This document shows, one piece after another, positions 12,914 through 13,771 of a stretch of 13,771 bases of DNA. The notes beneath the pieces are model-generated. The model searched no databases. It was not told the DNA's origin and saw nothing but the letters and a program-made list of their open reading frames with translations. Source of the stretch: Mobilitalea sp. (GTDB taxonomy: Bacteria; Bacillota_A; Clostridia; Lachnospirales; Lachnospiraceae); NCBI GenBank assembly GCA_029974875.1, contig JARKQP010000836.1, forward strand, positions 1-13,771, read 5' to 3'. Numbering within the stretch: the stretch's first letter is position 1; each line of letters opens with the position of its first letter. A program made the translations under genes and the position numbers.

Positions 12914-13771
12914 ATACCATTAAAGCTAGAAACCCTGCTGGAAGGACGGGTCGTGGAACAGGATCGTGTAGAATACAAAAAAGGATGGAACCCGGCGGAT
13001 GTAATTCATACGATATGCGCTTATGCAAATGATTATCCGAATATTAATGGTGGCTATATTGTCATAGGCATTGAAGAAAAAAACGGGAAGCCAGTGCTGC
13101 CGCCGGAAGGGCTGGAGGTTGAGGCACTGGATCAGCTTCAAAAGGAGCTTTTTCAGTTTTGTAATCTGATTGAGCCAAGATATATTCCGAAAACAGAGGT
13201 GATTAATTATAATGGCACAGGGCGATGGCTCTTATATTTATGGTGTTCTGCCGGGGAAAATGGGCCATATAAGGCGCCAAAAGATGTATATTCCGGTAAG
13301 AATGAGGCTGGATTGAAAGCGGACAAGCATAAAGACTACTGGATTAAACCTCTTTCTGTGAAGACGATAGCAAAGGATGAGGAGCTATCAGAGTTGTTTG
13401 ATAAATTTAATTCTATTCCATTTGATGACAGGGTAAATAGGGAAGCAACAATATCAGATATCAGGAGAAGGTATTTGGAAGATTTTCTGAGGGAAAGCAA
13501 TAGTTCATTGGTTCGGGATATTGATTCAAAATCCATGGAAGAGCTGCTGGTCGCAGAAGAGGCAGCAAATAAAACGGATATGGATGTTGCAATACGCAAC
13601 ATTGGTATTTTGATGTTTTCGGAGCATCCTGAAAAATTTATACCAGGGTCCCAAATTGAATTGATTAAGTTCAATTCAGCAGAAGCAGAAGCATCAGATG
13701 ATTTTACGGAAAAGACATTTACGGGACCAATTTTTAAGCAAATAAGGGATACCTTGGACTATATTAAGACA
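12911..13771 (+). CDS. Schlafen/AlbA_2-domain protein, N-terminal part (partial)
   Basis: Open to the window edge, 287 codons with no stop. The first ~130 residues match the AlbA_2 (Schlafen-type) domain: VEYKKGWNP with the conserved Glu and Lys, a helix with HTICAYAND, and GGYIVIGIEE. The following part (WCSAGENGPYKAPKDVYSG, DDRVNREATISDIRR, ATIRN-like IRNIGILMF) belongs to the long predicted ATP-binding or transcription-regulator proteins of this family; the C-terminal ATPase-like and HTH parts would lie beyond the window. Start: ATT 12911 fits the ribosome binding site and gives the expected I-P-L-K-L-E opening; ATG 12860 would add 17 residues and GTG 12902 three. The gene follows the small HTH gene. 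Roles proposed for such proteins range from gene regulation to nucleic-acid cleavage and defence; none is decided here. Confidence 0.85.
   Translation, partial: MIPLKLETLLEGRVVEQDRVEYKKGWNPADVIHTICAYANDYPNINGGYIVIGIEEKNGKPVLPPEGLEVEALDQLQKELFQFCNLIEPRYIPKTEVINYNGTGRWLLYLWCSAGENGPYKAPKDVYSGKNEAGLKADKHKDYWIKPLSVKTIAKDEELSELFDKFNSIPFDDRVNREATISDIRRRYLEDFLRESNSSLVRDIDSKSMEELLVAEEAANKTDMDVAIRNIGILMFSEHPEKFIPGSQIELIKFNSAEAEASDDFTEKTFTGPIFKQIRDTLDYIKT

Overview
The window looks like the chromosome of a low-to-medium GC Gram-positive anaerobe, most likely a gut-type member of the Clostridia (Lachnospiraceae-like). Supporting signs are strong AGGAGG-type ribosome binding sites, lipoproteins used as solute-binding proteins, a YesM/YesN-type two-component pair, a zinc-ribbon membrane protein, and the overall codon style. 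No rRNA, tRNA, CRISPR array or intact transposase gene was seen.

Layout. (1) 1-1653, minus strand: a lipoprotein sugar-binding protein (family 1, MalE/UgpB type) followed 11 nt later by the start of a membrane signalling protein that runs off the window. No permease or ATPase accompanies them here, so this may be a binding protein serving a sensor. Three direct repeats and a dyad lie in the divergent intergenic region. (2) 1958-3106, plus strand: a 42-residue peptide, a zinc-ribbon membrane protein and a small lipoprotein, ended by a ~105 bp inverted-repeat element that looks like a miniature transposable element or IS remnant. (3) 3534-8302, plus strand: a transport operon with a uroporphyrinogen-decarboxylase-superfamily protein (MtaA/CmuA-like, not HemE), an RbsA/AraG-type double ATPase, an RbsC-type permease and an AraF-like binding lipoprotein. 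Three ~35 bp tandem repeats precede the binding-protein gene, and a strong terminator closes the operon. (4) 8417-11952: a histidine kinase (YesM type) with its own consensus promoter, then an AraC-type response regulator (YesN type). They probably sense the transported compound or a relative and control the operon. (5) 12075-13771: a small zinc-ribbon protein, an A-rich stretch, a long unexplained hairpin, then a promoter driving a small helix-turn-helix protein and a Schlafen/AlbA_2-domain protein that is cut by the window end.

The most unusual features are two genes whose best ribosome binding site points to a non-AUG, AUN-type start. The histidine kinase appears to start at ATA 8510. The AlbA_2 gene appears to start at ATT 12911, behind a 14-nt match to the 16S rRNA tail. 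Other points of interest are the tandem repeats inside the transport operon and the pairing of a methyltransferase-like URO-D protein with a sugar-type ABC transporter. All family names rest on reading motifs by eye, without database searches.
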